Made by a program: the position numbers and the translations under genes. Shown here piece after piece: positions 17,839 to 24,809 of a stretch of DNA of 64,000 nucleotides. The notes below the pieces were generated by a model, which had not been told where the DNA came from, searched no databases, and was given only the letters and a program-made list of their open reading frames with translations. Position 1 is the first letter of the stretch, and each line of letters starts with the position of its first letter. The DNA is from Anaeromicropila herbilytica (lineage in GTDB: Bacteria; Bacillota; Clostridia; Lachnospirales; Lachnospiraceae), in contig NZ_AP024169.1 in NCBI RefSeq assembly GCF_016591975.1, positions 2,705,001-2,769,000 on the forward strand. Direction: 5' to 3'.

Positions 17839-18152
17839 GTCTTGCCCTCCTTTATTTCCTTACAGATACAGTCATCCTGTTCCGTTGTAATGATGTTCCA
17901 GTATTCTTTTATATTAAGAATCAATTCAGTATTATTACTATAGCGTATCCAAGAACCCTCCTTACGACTCTTGACCAACCCACAATCTGTAAGAATCTTC
18001 ATGTGATAAGATAGTGTCGGCTGAGTTATCTGAAACGATTCTAAAATATCACAAGCGCACAATTCCCCACAGGAAAGCATTTCTATGATTTTTAACCTCG
18101 TACTGTCTCCAAGTGCTTTAAATATAGGTGCATATTCGGTGTAGTCTTTCAT
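17829..18152 (-). CDS. arsR: ArsR-family arsenite-responsive repressor (107 aa)
   Basis: The winged helix-turn-helix (ITQPTLSYHMKILTDCGLV) and the thiolate site ELCACDIL, the classic ELCxCD metal box on helix 3, mark a repressor that leaves DNA when As(III) binds. It is the first gene of the ars operon and follows a near-consensus promoter at 18215-18243 flanked by dyads. AGGAG precedes the ATG by 11 bases. A second arsR at 20781-21062 shares the architecture but has a weaker box (DKCACK), so the two probably differ in operator or ligand preference. Confidence 0.95.
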   Translation of the reverse strand: MKDYTEYAPIFKALGDSTRLKIIEMLSCGELCACDILESFQITQPTLSYHMKILTDCGLVKSRKEGSWIRYSNNTELILNIKEYWNIITTEQDDCICKEIKEGKTCE

Positions 18153-18214
18153 ATCAACGGAATCTCCTTCAATTCTTTGTTCAGTTTATCATATAGATAT
18201 TTATCTATGTAATG

Positions 18215-18243
18215 ATTGTATAAAACACATAGATATATGTCAA
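18215..18243 (-). promoter_or_regulatory. Promoter/operator of the ars operon
   Basis: On the minus strand TTGACA (18238-18243) and TACAAT (18215-18220) are 17 bases apart. ArsR-type dyads overlap it: ACATAGAT occurs within the spacer and again just downstream (ACATAGATAAATATCTATAT, 18192-18211), the latter almost a perfect palindrome. Confidence 0.85.
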
Positions 18244-18537
18244 TATGATTCATGTAATATATATGCAAAATCGACAAGAACAATGAGTTTGCAATGCAAA
18301 ATCTCGCGCCAAGTGTGGTCGTATTAGCGACATATTCCCTTCGCGCTTGTGTGCAGCCTGTACGGAGTGCTTTTTAATTTATAGGGAATTTGAAGAAATT
18401 TTCAATAAATTAAAAAACATGTAGTTCCATCATGGCTTCTACATGTTTTTTATTGATTACTGTATTTATATGATGTTGGGGGCAAAAGCCTTTATAACTT
18501 ACATTGTGTATATTGATGTATAATTATTAATTTTGGC
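18244..18537. other. Intergenic region between the ars promoter and the insertion element
   Basis: No open frame is supported. The segment 18295-18375 is richer in GC than its surroundings and contains short inverted words (GTCGTATTAGCGAC). A bidirectional hairpin follows at 18412-18451. Confidence 0.4.
18412..18451. terminator. Bidirectional terminator-like hairpin
   Basis: AAAAAACATGTAG (18412-18424) pairs with CTACATGTTTTTT (18439-18451) around a 14-base loop, with A-run and T-run on either side. No gene ends close by on either strand; it may once have ended a gene lost by rearrangement. Confidence 0.6.
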
Positions 18538-18547
18538 GTAGTCCGGC

Positions 18548-18564
18548 CAATGTCGTCAACTTAA
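18548..18564 (+). repeat. Left terminal inverted repeat of the IS4-family element
   Basis: This 17-base end is identical to the complement of 20084-20100. The target duplication GTAGTCCGGC lies directly outside it. Confidence 0.9.
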
Positions 18565-18693
18565 GAAGTTACAAATAAATACTGAACAAAAATCAAACAT
18601 TATTTTGTCTAAAATGCAAATTGACAAACAAATGTTTGCTCCAAAATTTTAATAGATACATTTTTACTATTAAATTTTGGAGGACTTCATATT

Positions 18694-19968
18694 ATGATTA
18701 AAAAAATATCATCTTTATTAAAATCAGTTAATAACCTTATTACTAGCGAAGAGTTTATTGAAAAACATAGGATTAATCAAAAAAGCTTTAATCGTAATCG
18801 AAAATTAACTTTTAAGGATATTATTTTATTCCTTTTAAGTCAGCCACAAAAATCTTTATCTGTGGCTCTTTCCGATTACATAGATTCTTCAAACCTTGCA
18901 ATTGACTCAATTTCAAAACAGGCTTTTTCAAAAGCTCGCTTTAAAATTAAACCTGATGCTTTTCGTGAAATTTTTCTAATGACTACTGATGTTAATAAAA
19001 CAAGATCAAACCTTAATACTTGGAATGGTCACCCTGTATTAGCGATTGATGGTACTTCATTGCAGATTCCTAACACAAAAGAAAATCAAACTTATTATGG
19101 TTCTAAAAAAAATCAATATGACCCTGTCGCTCTGGCTTCTGCTTCGGCTTTGTATGATGTTTTGAATGATAACTTACTTAATACAAAACTCGTTCATTAT
19201 CGTACTTCTGAATTAGTTCAAGCCCAAACATTAATCGATGAATTTAATTTAAATCAAGTTCACGGAGAGAAAGCACCAATTATTATTTTTGATAGAGGTT
19301 ATCCATCTAGAAAACTCTATGCGCAACTTCAAGAAAAGCAATGTTTCTTTGTAATGAGACATAAAACAAAGTCCCATGGTGCGTTAAAAGCGGTATATCA
19401 ATGTAATTATGGTGATACTTCAATACAGTATTCTCATAACGACTGTTCCTATCCGCTAAGAGTTATAAAGTTTGATTTGCCATCAGGCTTACAAGAGACA
19501 CTTGTTACAAATCTTTTTGACCCCAATATAACTGTTGAAATGTTTAAAGAACTATATTTTATAAGGTGGGGGATTGAAACGAAATATCGTGAAGTCAAAT
19601 CGATATTAAAGCTAGAAAATTTTATGGGCATAAAACCGGAAGCAATTGAACAGGAATTTTATGCTGCGATGTTTGCTTCAAACCTATTATCAATGTTTGC
19701 TTCTGTTTGCAATGAAGAAATATCTAATATTCAACAGGAAACAAAGAAAACAACATGTTATAAAACAAATAGAAATATTCTAGTAAACTATCTTTTTAAT
19801 AAGCTATATACTTTGATTTGTAACTATCGTATTGCTAAAAAGGTTATTAATAATTTGATAAAAATAGGTATAAAAAATCGCTCACAAGTACGTACAAACC
19901 GTTCTTATGAGCGAAAGAAAATGCGAAGCAGGATGAAGTTCTCCCAGAACACAAAATCCACTTTATAA
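18694..19968 (+). CDS. IS4-family DDE transposase (424 aa)
   Basis: The catalytic acidic residues are visible: first Asp in LAIDGTSLQIP, second in IIFDRGYPS, and Glu in the IS4 signature Y-(2)-R-(3)-E-(6)-K, read exactly as YFIRWGIETKYREVK. A helical, basic N-terminal region probably binds the terminal repeats. GGAGG lies 10 bases before ATG 18694. The frame is unbroken, so the element may be active. It is the only mobile-element gene in the window. Confidence 0.95.
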   Translation: MIKKISSLLKSVNNLITSEEFIEKHRINQKSFNRNRKLTFKDIILFLLSQPQKSLSVALSDYIDSSNLAIDSISKQAFSKARFKIKPDAFREIFLMTTDVNKTRSNLNTWNGHPVLAIDGTSLQIPNTKENQTYYGSKKNQYDPVALASASALYDVLNDNLLNTKLVHYRTSELVQAQTLIDEFNLNQVHGEKAPIIIFDRGYPSRKLYAQLQEKQCFFVMRHKTKSHGALKAVYQCNYGDTSIQYSHNDCSYPLRVIKFDLPSGLQETLVTNLFDPNITVEMFKELYFIRWGIETKYREVKSILKLENFMGIKPEAIEQEFYAAMFASNLLSMFASVCNEEISNIQQETKKTTCYKTNRNILVNYLFNKLYTLICNYRIAKKVINNLIKIGIKNRSQVRTNRSYERKKMRSRMKFSQNTKSTL

Positions 19969-20083
19969 TATACATTATAAAACGAAAAACTGCTCGCTCA
20001 TATAGTTTACACTATTTTTATAAATAATCAAATATGATGTTTTATTTTTGTACAATTTTTTGTAAACTTTTTTACTACAAGTG

Positions 20084-20100
20084 TTAAGTTGACGACATTG
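20084..20100 (-). repeat. Right terminal inverted repeat of the IS4-family element
   Basis: TTAAGTTGACGACATTG is the exact inverse complement of the left end and is followed directly by the second copy of the target repeat GTAGTCCGGC. Confidence 0.9.
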
Positions 20101-20321
20101 GTAGTCCGGCCGAAGGTATCGTTTATATTTTGTCAAGACTCATAGTGAAAATAGGAACGTGAGTGAGTATTTTCGCTAGCTCTGAGGCTTGTAATAAATA
20201 TGATAAGTTTGTTTTGTAAACTTTACTGAGGGAAAGGTAGCCAAAATTCATAATTATACAGCAATATACACTCAGTACACTAAAATAAGACTTTTGACCC
20301 CAACTCATTTATATATACCTA

Positions 20322-20681
20322 TTATAACCTAATTTTTTGAAATAATTTGATAGCTTCATCAACCTTTAACACTTTGCCGTATGATACTACTTTTCCATCT
20401 ACAACAAGTGCTGGAGTCGTCATAACCCCATATGCTGCAATCACACCGAAATCAGTCACATGCTCAATTGCGGTATCCATTCCAAGCTGTTCCAAAGCTT
20501 TTTTCACATTTGCCTCAAGTTCATTACATTTTGCACAACCTGATCCTAAAACCTTAACCGATTCCTTCTGTTCATGATTTTCAGCTACCTTTTCCATTGC
20601 CTCTGAATTACAAGTTCCTTCACAACCGCAGGTATTTGTTTCTTTTACATCTTTTTTCTTACCTAATCCAAATAATGCCAA
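20322..20681 (-). CDS. Small thioredoxin-like redox protein with Cys-rich leader (119 aa)
   Basis: Residues ~42-119 match the small single-domain thioredoxin fold of the 'redox-active disulfide' (TM0996/MTH895) type: VKVLGSGCAKCNELEANVKKA has the CxxC, and VMTTPALVVDGKVVSYGKV has the cis-proline region. A ~40-residue N-terminal extension contains TCGCEGTCN, an extra thiol site. Such proteins are regularly encoded with UPF0718/ArsP-type permeases and ArsR repressors, as here. The start is TTG at 20681 with AGGAG 9 bases upstream. It probably reduces or relays a metalloid or its thiol adduct to the permease; this is inference. Confidence 0.85.
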   Translation of the reverse strand: MALFGLGKKKDVKETNTCGCEGTCNSEAMEKVAENHEQKESVKVLGSGCAKCNELEANVKKALEQLGMDTAIEHVTDFGVIAAYGVMTTPALVVDGKVVSYGKVLKVDEAIKLFQKIRL

Positions 20682-20780
20682 AGATCATCTCTCCTTTTAT
20701 GTACTAGCATCACTAAAAGTCATACTGTACTTAATTATTTTTAATATTTACAGCAGCCTTCACCACATTCACAGTTATAT

Positions 20781-21062
20781 CTATACAATTTTTTCTTCTA
20801 TTTCTGTTAAACGGGTTATTGCTGTTTTAAAAGCTTGTTTACTTAGGGAATAATGCATCCATTTCCCCATCTTAGTACTTTCTACCAATCCAGACTCACA
20901 TAATATTTTCATATGATGGGATAAAGTAGACTGTACAATATTTAATTCCTCTAATATCTTACACGCGCATTTATCTCCACTCTGCAACATCTCAATAATC
21001 ATTAAGCGATTGGGATCACTAAGTGCTTTAAATATATTTGCATCTTGTTCGTATTGATTCAT
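20781..21062 (-). CDS. ArsR-family metalloregulator (93 aa)
   Basis: This compact winged-helix protein has IVQSTLSHHMKILCESGLV as recognition region and DKCACKILEE as the thiolate metal-binding box. It lacks extensions. It lies between the permease (112 bases upstream) and the small thioredoxin (99 bases downstream) on the same strand and has its own near-consensus promoter at 21103-21131. An ATCGATAT dyad element there resembles that in the permease promoter, so it probably represses both itself and the permease. As(III) or another soft metal(loid) is the likely inducer. Confidence 0.9.
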   Translation of the reverse strand: MNQYEQDANIFKALSDPNRLMIIEMLQSGDKCACKILEELNIVQSTLSHHMKILCESGLVESTKMGKWMHYSLSKQAFKTAITRLTEIEEKIV

Positions 21063-21102
21063 TATTGATTACACCTCTTATCTATATTCATCGATATGAT
21101 AT

Positions 21103-21131
21103 ATATTACTCAACATAACAAGAAATGTCAA
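21103..21131 (-). promoter_or_regulatory. Promoter of the second arsR gene
   Basis: On the minus strand TTGACA (21126-21131), a 17-base spacer and TAATAT (21103-21108) form a good promoter. ATATCGATGAATAT lies just downstream, similar to the ATATCGATAT dyad in the permease promoter at 22228-22256. Confidence 0.75.
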
Positions 21132-21173
21132 ACAATGTGGCTAAACTGTAGCCCAATTTCGTTGCTAACAAAC

Positions 21174-22178
21174 TTATATAAAGAAACCTCCAAATGCATT
21201 AAGGAAATATCCAATAATGATAATCCCAACTGTTACTATTCCTATAAATGTAAATAGCAACTTATTTTTCACAACCTTCTTTAGCATGATCATGGATGGT
21301 AAACTTAACGCTGTTACTCCCATCATAAAGGAAAGAATTGTTCCAACGCCTACCCCTTTAGCCAATAATGCCTCCGCTATCGGAATTGTTCCAAAAATAT
21401 CTGCATACATCGGTACACCAACTACCGTAGCTATTAACACAGAAAATGGATTGTCTGTACCAAGTATCTTTTGTATGATATCTGTTGGTATCCAGTTATG
21501 AATCAATGCACCAATACCAACTCCAACTAATATATAAATAAATACTTTCTTTACAGTTGCTTTCACTTGTTCCGCTGCATAGGTCATTCTTTCTTTTCTT
21601 GATAGTTCCTGTGCTTCAATATCCACCGATGAGCTCGAATTTATAAATCGTACCACCTGATCTTCCATATGAAGCTTATCAATAATGGTTCCTCCAGTTA
21701 CAGCTAATACAAGTCCAACCACTACATATGTTAATGCAATCTTCGTTCCAAAGACACTCATTAATAATACCAATGCTCCCAAATCAACCAATGGGGAAGA
21801 GATTAAAAATGAAAATGTAACACCAACAGGTAACCCTGCATTTGAAAACCCAATAAACAGAGGTATCGAAGAACAACTACAAAACGGTGTTATTGTTCCA
21901 AGCAAAGCACTAAGAATATTAGCCTTTATTCCATGAAATCTACCAAGTATCTTTTTTGTTCTTTCTGGTGGAAAGAAGCTTTGAATATATGAAATGATAA
22001 AAATCAATACAGATAATAATATTAATATTTTTATCGTGTCATAGAGAAAGAACTGGATACTTCCACCTAATCTGGATGTTATATCAAGACCTACAGCAGA
22101 TAGACCATCACCAATTAATACATTTAACCATTTCATTCCAAGTATTTGATTTTGAAATATATTCCATATTGCTACCAT
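21174..22178 (-). CDS. UPF0718/ArsP-type permease (334 aa)
   Basis: The protein has about eight membrane helices and the family signature ITPFCSCSSIPLFIGF, followed by FSFLISSPLVDLGALVLLMS. A second half repeats the theme (VGVPMYADIFGTIPIAEAL). DUF318/UPF0718 permeases include the methylarsenite exporter ArsP, and the cysteines in FCSCSS suit thiol-mediated metalloid transport. The gene precedes arsR and the small thioredoxin and has a strong promoter with an ArsR-like dyad. A metalloid or organometalloid exporter is likely; the exact substrate is unknown. Confidence 0.85.
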   Translation of the reverse strand: MVAIWNIFQNQILGMKWLNVLIGDGLSAVGLDITSRLGGSIQFFLYDTIKILILLSVLIFIISYIQSFFPPERTKKILGRFHGIKANILSALLGTITPFCSCSSIPLFIGFSNAGLPVGVTFSFLISSPLVDLGALVLLMSVFGTKIALTYVVVGLVLAVTGGTIIDKLHMEDQVVRFINSSSSVDIEAQELSRKERMTYAAEQVKATVKKVFIYILVGVGIGALIHNWIPTDIIQKILGTDNPFSVLIATVVGVPMYADIFGTIPIAEALLAKGVGVGTILSFMMGVTALSLPSMIMLKKVVKNKLLFTFIGIVTVGIIIIGYFLNAFGGFFI

Positions 22179-22227
22179 ATCAACACCATCCTTTATTTCT
22201 CATATCGATGTTTATCGAACTATTGTT

Positions 22228-22256
22228 AGTATATTCTAAATATCGATATTTGTCAA
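22228..22256 (-). promoter_or_regulatory. Promoter/operator of the permease gene
   Basis: On the minus strand TTGACA (22251-22256) and TATACT (22228-22233) are exactly 17 bases apart. The spacer contains the palindrome AAATATCGATATTT, a plausible ArsR operator, and ATCGATAT recurs downstream at 22202-22209 in inverse. Confidence 0.85.
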
Positions 22257-22285
22257 TATGTTAATTCTATGTAGCACTGTTTCTA

Positions 22286-22596
22286 TTATATTTCTACATT
22301 ACCACCTAATTCTATAGTTTTTGTCAAATATCCATTTCCGTAAACAAACTTTCTTCCTAGTATAAATGATATAATCGAATAAGTTAATATTATTCCTGAT
22401 GACGCTGCCAAGCCATACATTATAGATATATCATATAGTTTTGTAATAATAGGTATTAAAATTAGTGAAAAACAAGATATGACTAAGTTTCTTATTGAAT
22501 TTACCCTGGATTAATTGGACCATTACAACGTTGTTGTAGAGTAGAATTGAAAATAGCTACTGATAAAGCATTGGATACACCAAAAACTCCTATCAA
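22286..22596 (-). pseudogene. MFS transporter remnant (C-terminal part, frameshifted)
   Basis: Reading from just after the permease stop gives LIGVFGVSNALSVAIFNSTL and QQRCNGPINPG; one base missing at this point shifts the frame. The next frame then reads VNSIRNLVISCFSLILIPII and onward to GGNVEI-stop at 22286. The combined text looks like the last three helices of a macrolide-efflux-type MFS protein (typical PxxLGRVNSIRNL junction). There is no start or ribosome site. It is a decayed 3' end left by rearrangement next to the permease. Confidence 0.75.
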
Positions 22597-22597
22597 T

Positions 22598-23599
22598 TTA
22601 CATCCCCATATATAATAAAAAGTTATATAAGTAGCCAAACAGTATTGCACTAGCAAATAATATACCTACATAAAAACATACAGATTTCTTTTTCATTATT
22701 GTAAGACTTCCTGCTATTGCACCTACACTTGTTCCAGGACCTGTAATCATAAATGCAAGAATAGCCCCACCACTTGCCCCTGAATCTAATAGTGTTTTAA
22801 TCAGTGGTATTGTTCCTGCATCGCTAACATATAATGGAACACCTATTAGAGCTGCTAATGGCACCGAGAAAATATTATGGGATCCAAACAATGACATAAT
22901 CACTGAAGTAGGAACAAACCTATTGATAAAGTATCCAATTGCTGCAAAAACTGAAAAGTATACCAGTATTTTTTTCACTCCCAAATCTATAAAGGTATCA
23001 AATAGTTCCTTTATTTTATATTTTTTAATAAAACTATTAGATTTATTTATACTACCGTTTGTTGTGCAGCAAGGCTTAACCGAGTTTATGTTATGCAAGG
23101 TGGATACGCAACATGATTTATTAACTCCCTCATCTGTTGCTTTGTTGTTAGTGAATCTAAGCTGGTTATAGAAAAATGTTGTGTGATTTTCTAAATAATA
23201 GCTAATATACCCTGCAATCGCTCCGATACATATGGAGAAAGCAGTTAAGGCTACAGCGAATTTCACATTTATGATACCTGACAGCATAACAAATAAGTCT
23301 GGACTCATAAGTGGAGAGGATGTAATAAAAGCCATTATTGGTCCCCATGGGAGTACCGTGGTGAGCATTGAAACGACAACAGCCATAGTACCGCAAGCGC
23401 ATAATGGAGTAAATGTACCAAAGGCAACACTTCCTAGTATTGATATTCTTTTCTTCTTTAGCAGTAATGCTTTAAATTTTTGCGGATCAACATAAACATT
23501 AAGTATACATGCAACTACTATCCCAAATGATAATGGAACAGCATCATGTACTAGTGTGCTTATTACATAAAAAATTGTGTCTTTCATTAAGTTAATCAT
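22598..23599 (-). CDS. UPF0718-type permease with Cys-pair cytoplasmic loop (333 aa)
   Basis: This is a second, divergent member of the DUF318 permease superfamily. The first half has GTFTPLCACGTMAVVVSML and FITSSPLMSPDLFVML; the second has IGVPLYVSDAGTIPLIKTL and TGPGTSVGAIAGSL. The loop between the halves (about residues 140-185) carries KSCCVST and VKPCCTT, two CC pairs likely to bind a soft metal ion. ATG at 23599 is chosen because AGGAGG lies 7 bases upstream. Upstream sit three palindromic operators and the Cys-rich MarR gene. A metal(loid) efflux role under MarR control is inferred. Confidence 0.85.
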   Translation of the reverse strand: MINLMKDTIFYVISTLVHDAVPLSFGIVVACILNVYVDPQKFKALLLKKKRISILGSVAFGTFTPLCACGTMAVVVSMLTTVLPWGPIMAFITSSPLMSPDLFVMLSGIINVKFAVALTAFSICIGAIAGYISYYLENHTTFFYNQLRFTNNKATDEGVNKSCCVSTLHNINSVKPCCTTNGSINKSNSFIKKYKIKELFDTFIDLGVKKILVYFSVFAAIGYFINRFVPTSVIMSLFGSHNIFSVPLAALIGVPLYVSDAGTIPLIKTLLDSGASGGAILAFMITGPGTSVGAIAGSLTIMKKKSVCFYVGILFASAILFGYLYNFLLYMGM

Positions 23600-23630
23600 T
23601 GATATACCTCCTAATTTTGAATGTTTTTTA

Positions 23631-23646
23631 TTTGTATGATACAAGT
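23631..23646. promoter_or_regulatory. Palindromic operator, copy 1 (permease upstream region)
   Basis: TTTGTATGATACAAGT is a near-perfect palindrome of the form ACTTGTAT-N-ATACAAGT. It lies 32 bases before the permease ATG, where it could block transcription or elongation. Confidence 0.75.
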
Positions 23647-23659
23647 ACTCGATTTATTT

Positions 23660-23676
23660 ACTTGTATCATACAAGT
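23660..23676. promoter_or_regulatory. Palindromic operator, copy 2
   Basis: ACTTGTATCATACAAGT is a perfect 17-bp palindrome around a central base. It is the best copy of the four in this locus. Confidence 0.8.
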
Positions 23677-23718
23677 ACTTGCTACATTATAAAGATAAAT
23701 ATCTTAACTTTAGCAATT

Positions 23719-23735
23719 ATTTGTATCATACAAGT
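23719..23735. promoter_or_regulatory. Palindromic operator, copy 3
   Basis: ATTTGTATCATACAAGT differs from the perfect copy at two outer bases and lies 16 bases past the marR stop codon, within the marR-permease gap. Confidence 0.75.
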
Positions 23736-23750
23736 ATTGTGTGGCAACTG

Positions 23751-24239
23751 CTAGCAGCAGTTTGGATTAGCTTTTTCAAAAGCTTTTTGAAGAATATTAA
23801 CAGACTTTAATACTTCTTCAACCTGTCCCTCAGGTATATTAGCTATAACCTTTTTGTAATAAGCTTTAACTGTTGTATCTAATTTTTTAGCAACTTCTTG
23901 GCCTGCATCAGTCAGGCTTACAATAACAACTCTCCTGTCAGATTGATCCTTATTACGTGAAATATATTTGTCCCTAACTAAATTATCTAATATTCTAGTC
24001 ATTGTACTTGAATTCAAATTCATTTTATCACTTAACTCGTTCATAGTAAGACTTTCACATCGATACAACTCTAGCATGGTGTAACATTGAGATGTCGTAA
24101 ATCCATAAGCTTTAATTTCATCTCTTTCGAAAACTTGAAATACCCTTACAAGTTTTTGTATTATTAATCCAACTTCATCTACACAACAATTATTATCAGG
24201 TATATCATTACATTTCGTACAACTTTTTTCCTTTTGCAT
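23751..24239 (-). CDS. Cysteine-rich MarR-family regulator (162 aa)
   Basis: The winged-helix core (LTMNELSDKMNLNSSTMTRI ... SDRRVVIVSLTDAG) is typical MarR. It is flanked by unusual cysteine clusters: SCTKCN and NNCCVD in the first 25 residues, SQCYTML and RCESL around helix 2, and a final NPNCC. These suggest metal(loid) or thiol sensing instead of the usual phenolic ligand. ATG 24239 follows GAGGAG; an in-frame ATG six codons earlier overlaps that site. The gene reads toward the CC-loop permease, and matching palindromes occur at its own promoter and before the permease, so autorepression is likely. Confidence 0.85.
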   Translation of the reverse strand: MQKEKSCTKCNDIPDNNCCVDEVGLIIQKLVRVFQVFERDEIKAYGFTTSQCYTMLELYRCESLTMNELSDKMNLNSSTMTRILDNLVRDKYISRNKDQSDRRVVIVSLTDAGQEVAKKLDTTVKAYYKKVIANIPEGQVEEVLKSVNILQKAFEKANPNCC

Positions 24240-24259
24240 ATTACCATCTCCTCGCATAT

Positions 24260-24289
24260 ATTTGTATCATACAATTATTGTATAGTCAA
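24260..24289 (-). promoter_or_regulatory. marR promoter overlapped by palindromic operator copy 4
   Basis: On the minus strand TTGACT (24284-24289), a 17-base spacer and TACAAA (24261-24266) form the promoter. The operator ATTTGTATCATACAATT (24260-24276) covers the -10 region, so bound regulator would block RNA polymerase. Confidence 0.8.
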
Positions 24290-24366
24290 TACTTTTTTAA
24301 AATTTAATCTACTCACAATTGCAGTTCCTTTTCCAACACCGTTCATGAAGCATAATGTAACAAGTG

Positions 24367-24430
24367 GATAACACCCTCAAAAGAGTCGCGCATGTATTTC
24401 TACATACTCTTCTCTTTTGAGGGTGTTATC
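24367..24430. terminator. 19-bp perfect hairpin next to the foldback repeat
   Basis: GATAACACCCTCAAAAGAG (24367-24385) pairs perfectly with 24412-24430; the loop is 26 bases. No gene ends here on either strand except the ABC operon beyond the foldback repeat, so it could be a back-up terminator for it or part of a composite repeat. Confidence 0.5.
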
Positions 24431-24443
24431 TTAACTTAATGCC

Positions 24444-24805
24444 ATGAGTTGCCCGACAAATGACCTGTTTCAAAATCTAGCCTGGCAATTTGCACAAAAC
24501 AGAAAAAGCGATTGCGCGCCTTTGAATAGGTATTAGAAGATTTTGTTCTCGGATTATTTCGTGTTATATGCTAGGACAGATCTGTTTGAGCAAGGCGAGT
24601 TATCTGTCCTAGCATATGTTTTACATGAAAGCTCCCCTCTATCGCCTATGGCGATGTAACAATCAAGGGGTGTGAAATTTTCTTTTTTCACACTATGATC
24701 TGAGAACTAGATCTTCTTATACATATTCAATGAAGCATGAGTTTTTCTGTTTTGTGCAAATTGCCTAGACAACCTCCCAAACAGGTCATTTGTCGGGCAA
24801 CTCAT
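24444..24805. repeat. Foldback element copy 1 (362 bp, three nested stems)
   Basis: Three nested arms are directly visible. The outer 27-bp stem pairs 24444-24470 with 24779-24805 perfectly. The middle 24-bp stem pairs 24484-24507 with 24742-24765 perfectly. The inner 16-bp stem pairs 24566-24581 with 24602-24617 perfectly. The parts between also pair imperfectly, so nearly the whole element folds into one long rod. It ends 5 bases before the ABC permease stop codon region and shares sequence with 27972-28252 and 55001-55090. It holds no open frame. Confidence 0.9.
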
Positions 24806-24809
24806 TACA

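Larger units (their letters stand above)
18548..20100 (+). mobile_element. IS4-family insertion sequence, 1553 bp, apparently intact
   Basis: The element starts CAATGTCGTCAACTTAA (18548-18564) and ends with the exact inverse (20084-20100). A 10-bp direct repeat GTAGTCCGGC flanks it at 18538-18547 and 20101-20110, as expected of IS4-type target duplication. Removing the element and one repeat restores a continuous GGCGTAGTCCGGCCGAAGG site. One full-length transposase lies inside. Intact ends, target repeats and open frame suggest a recent insertion. It splits the ars operon from the second arsR/permease set. Confidence 0.95.

Noticed and set aside
20123..20308. 61-codon minus-strand frame beginning MSWGQKSYF, just after the small thioredoxin gene
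   Set aside because: It starts 14 bases past the thioredoxin stop with only a weak AGGT site. It overlaps the DNA that formed the IS target region, and its composition (many S, Y, L) is that of random AT-rich sequence. I could not support it as a gene.
24444..24805. Foldback element as a pair of convergent terminators only
   Set aside because: The arms are far longer than a terminator needs, lack a terminal T-run, and recur with shared sequence at three sites. A dispersed element explains this better, although it may also stop transcription.
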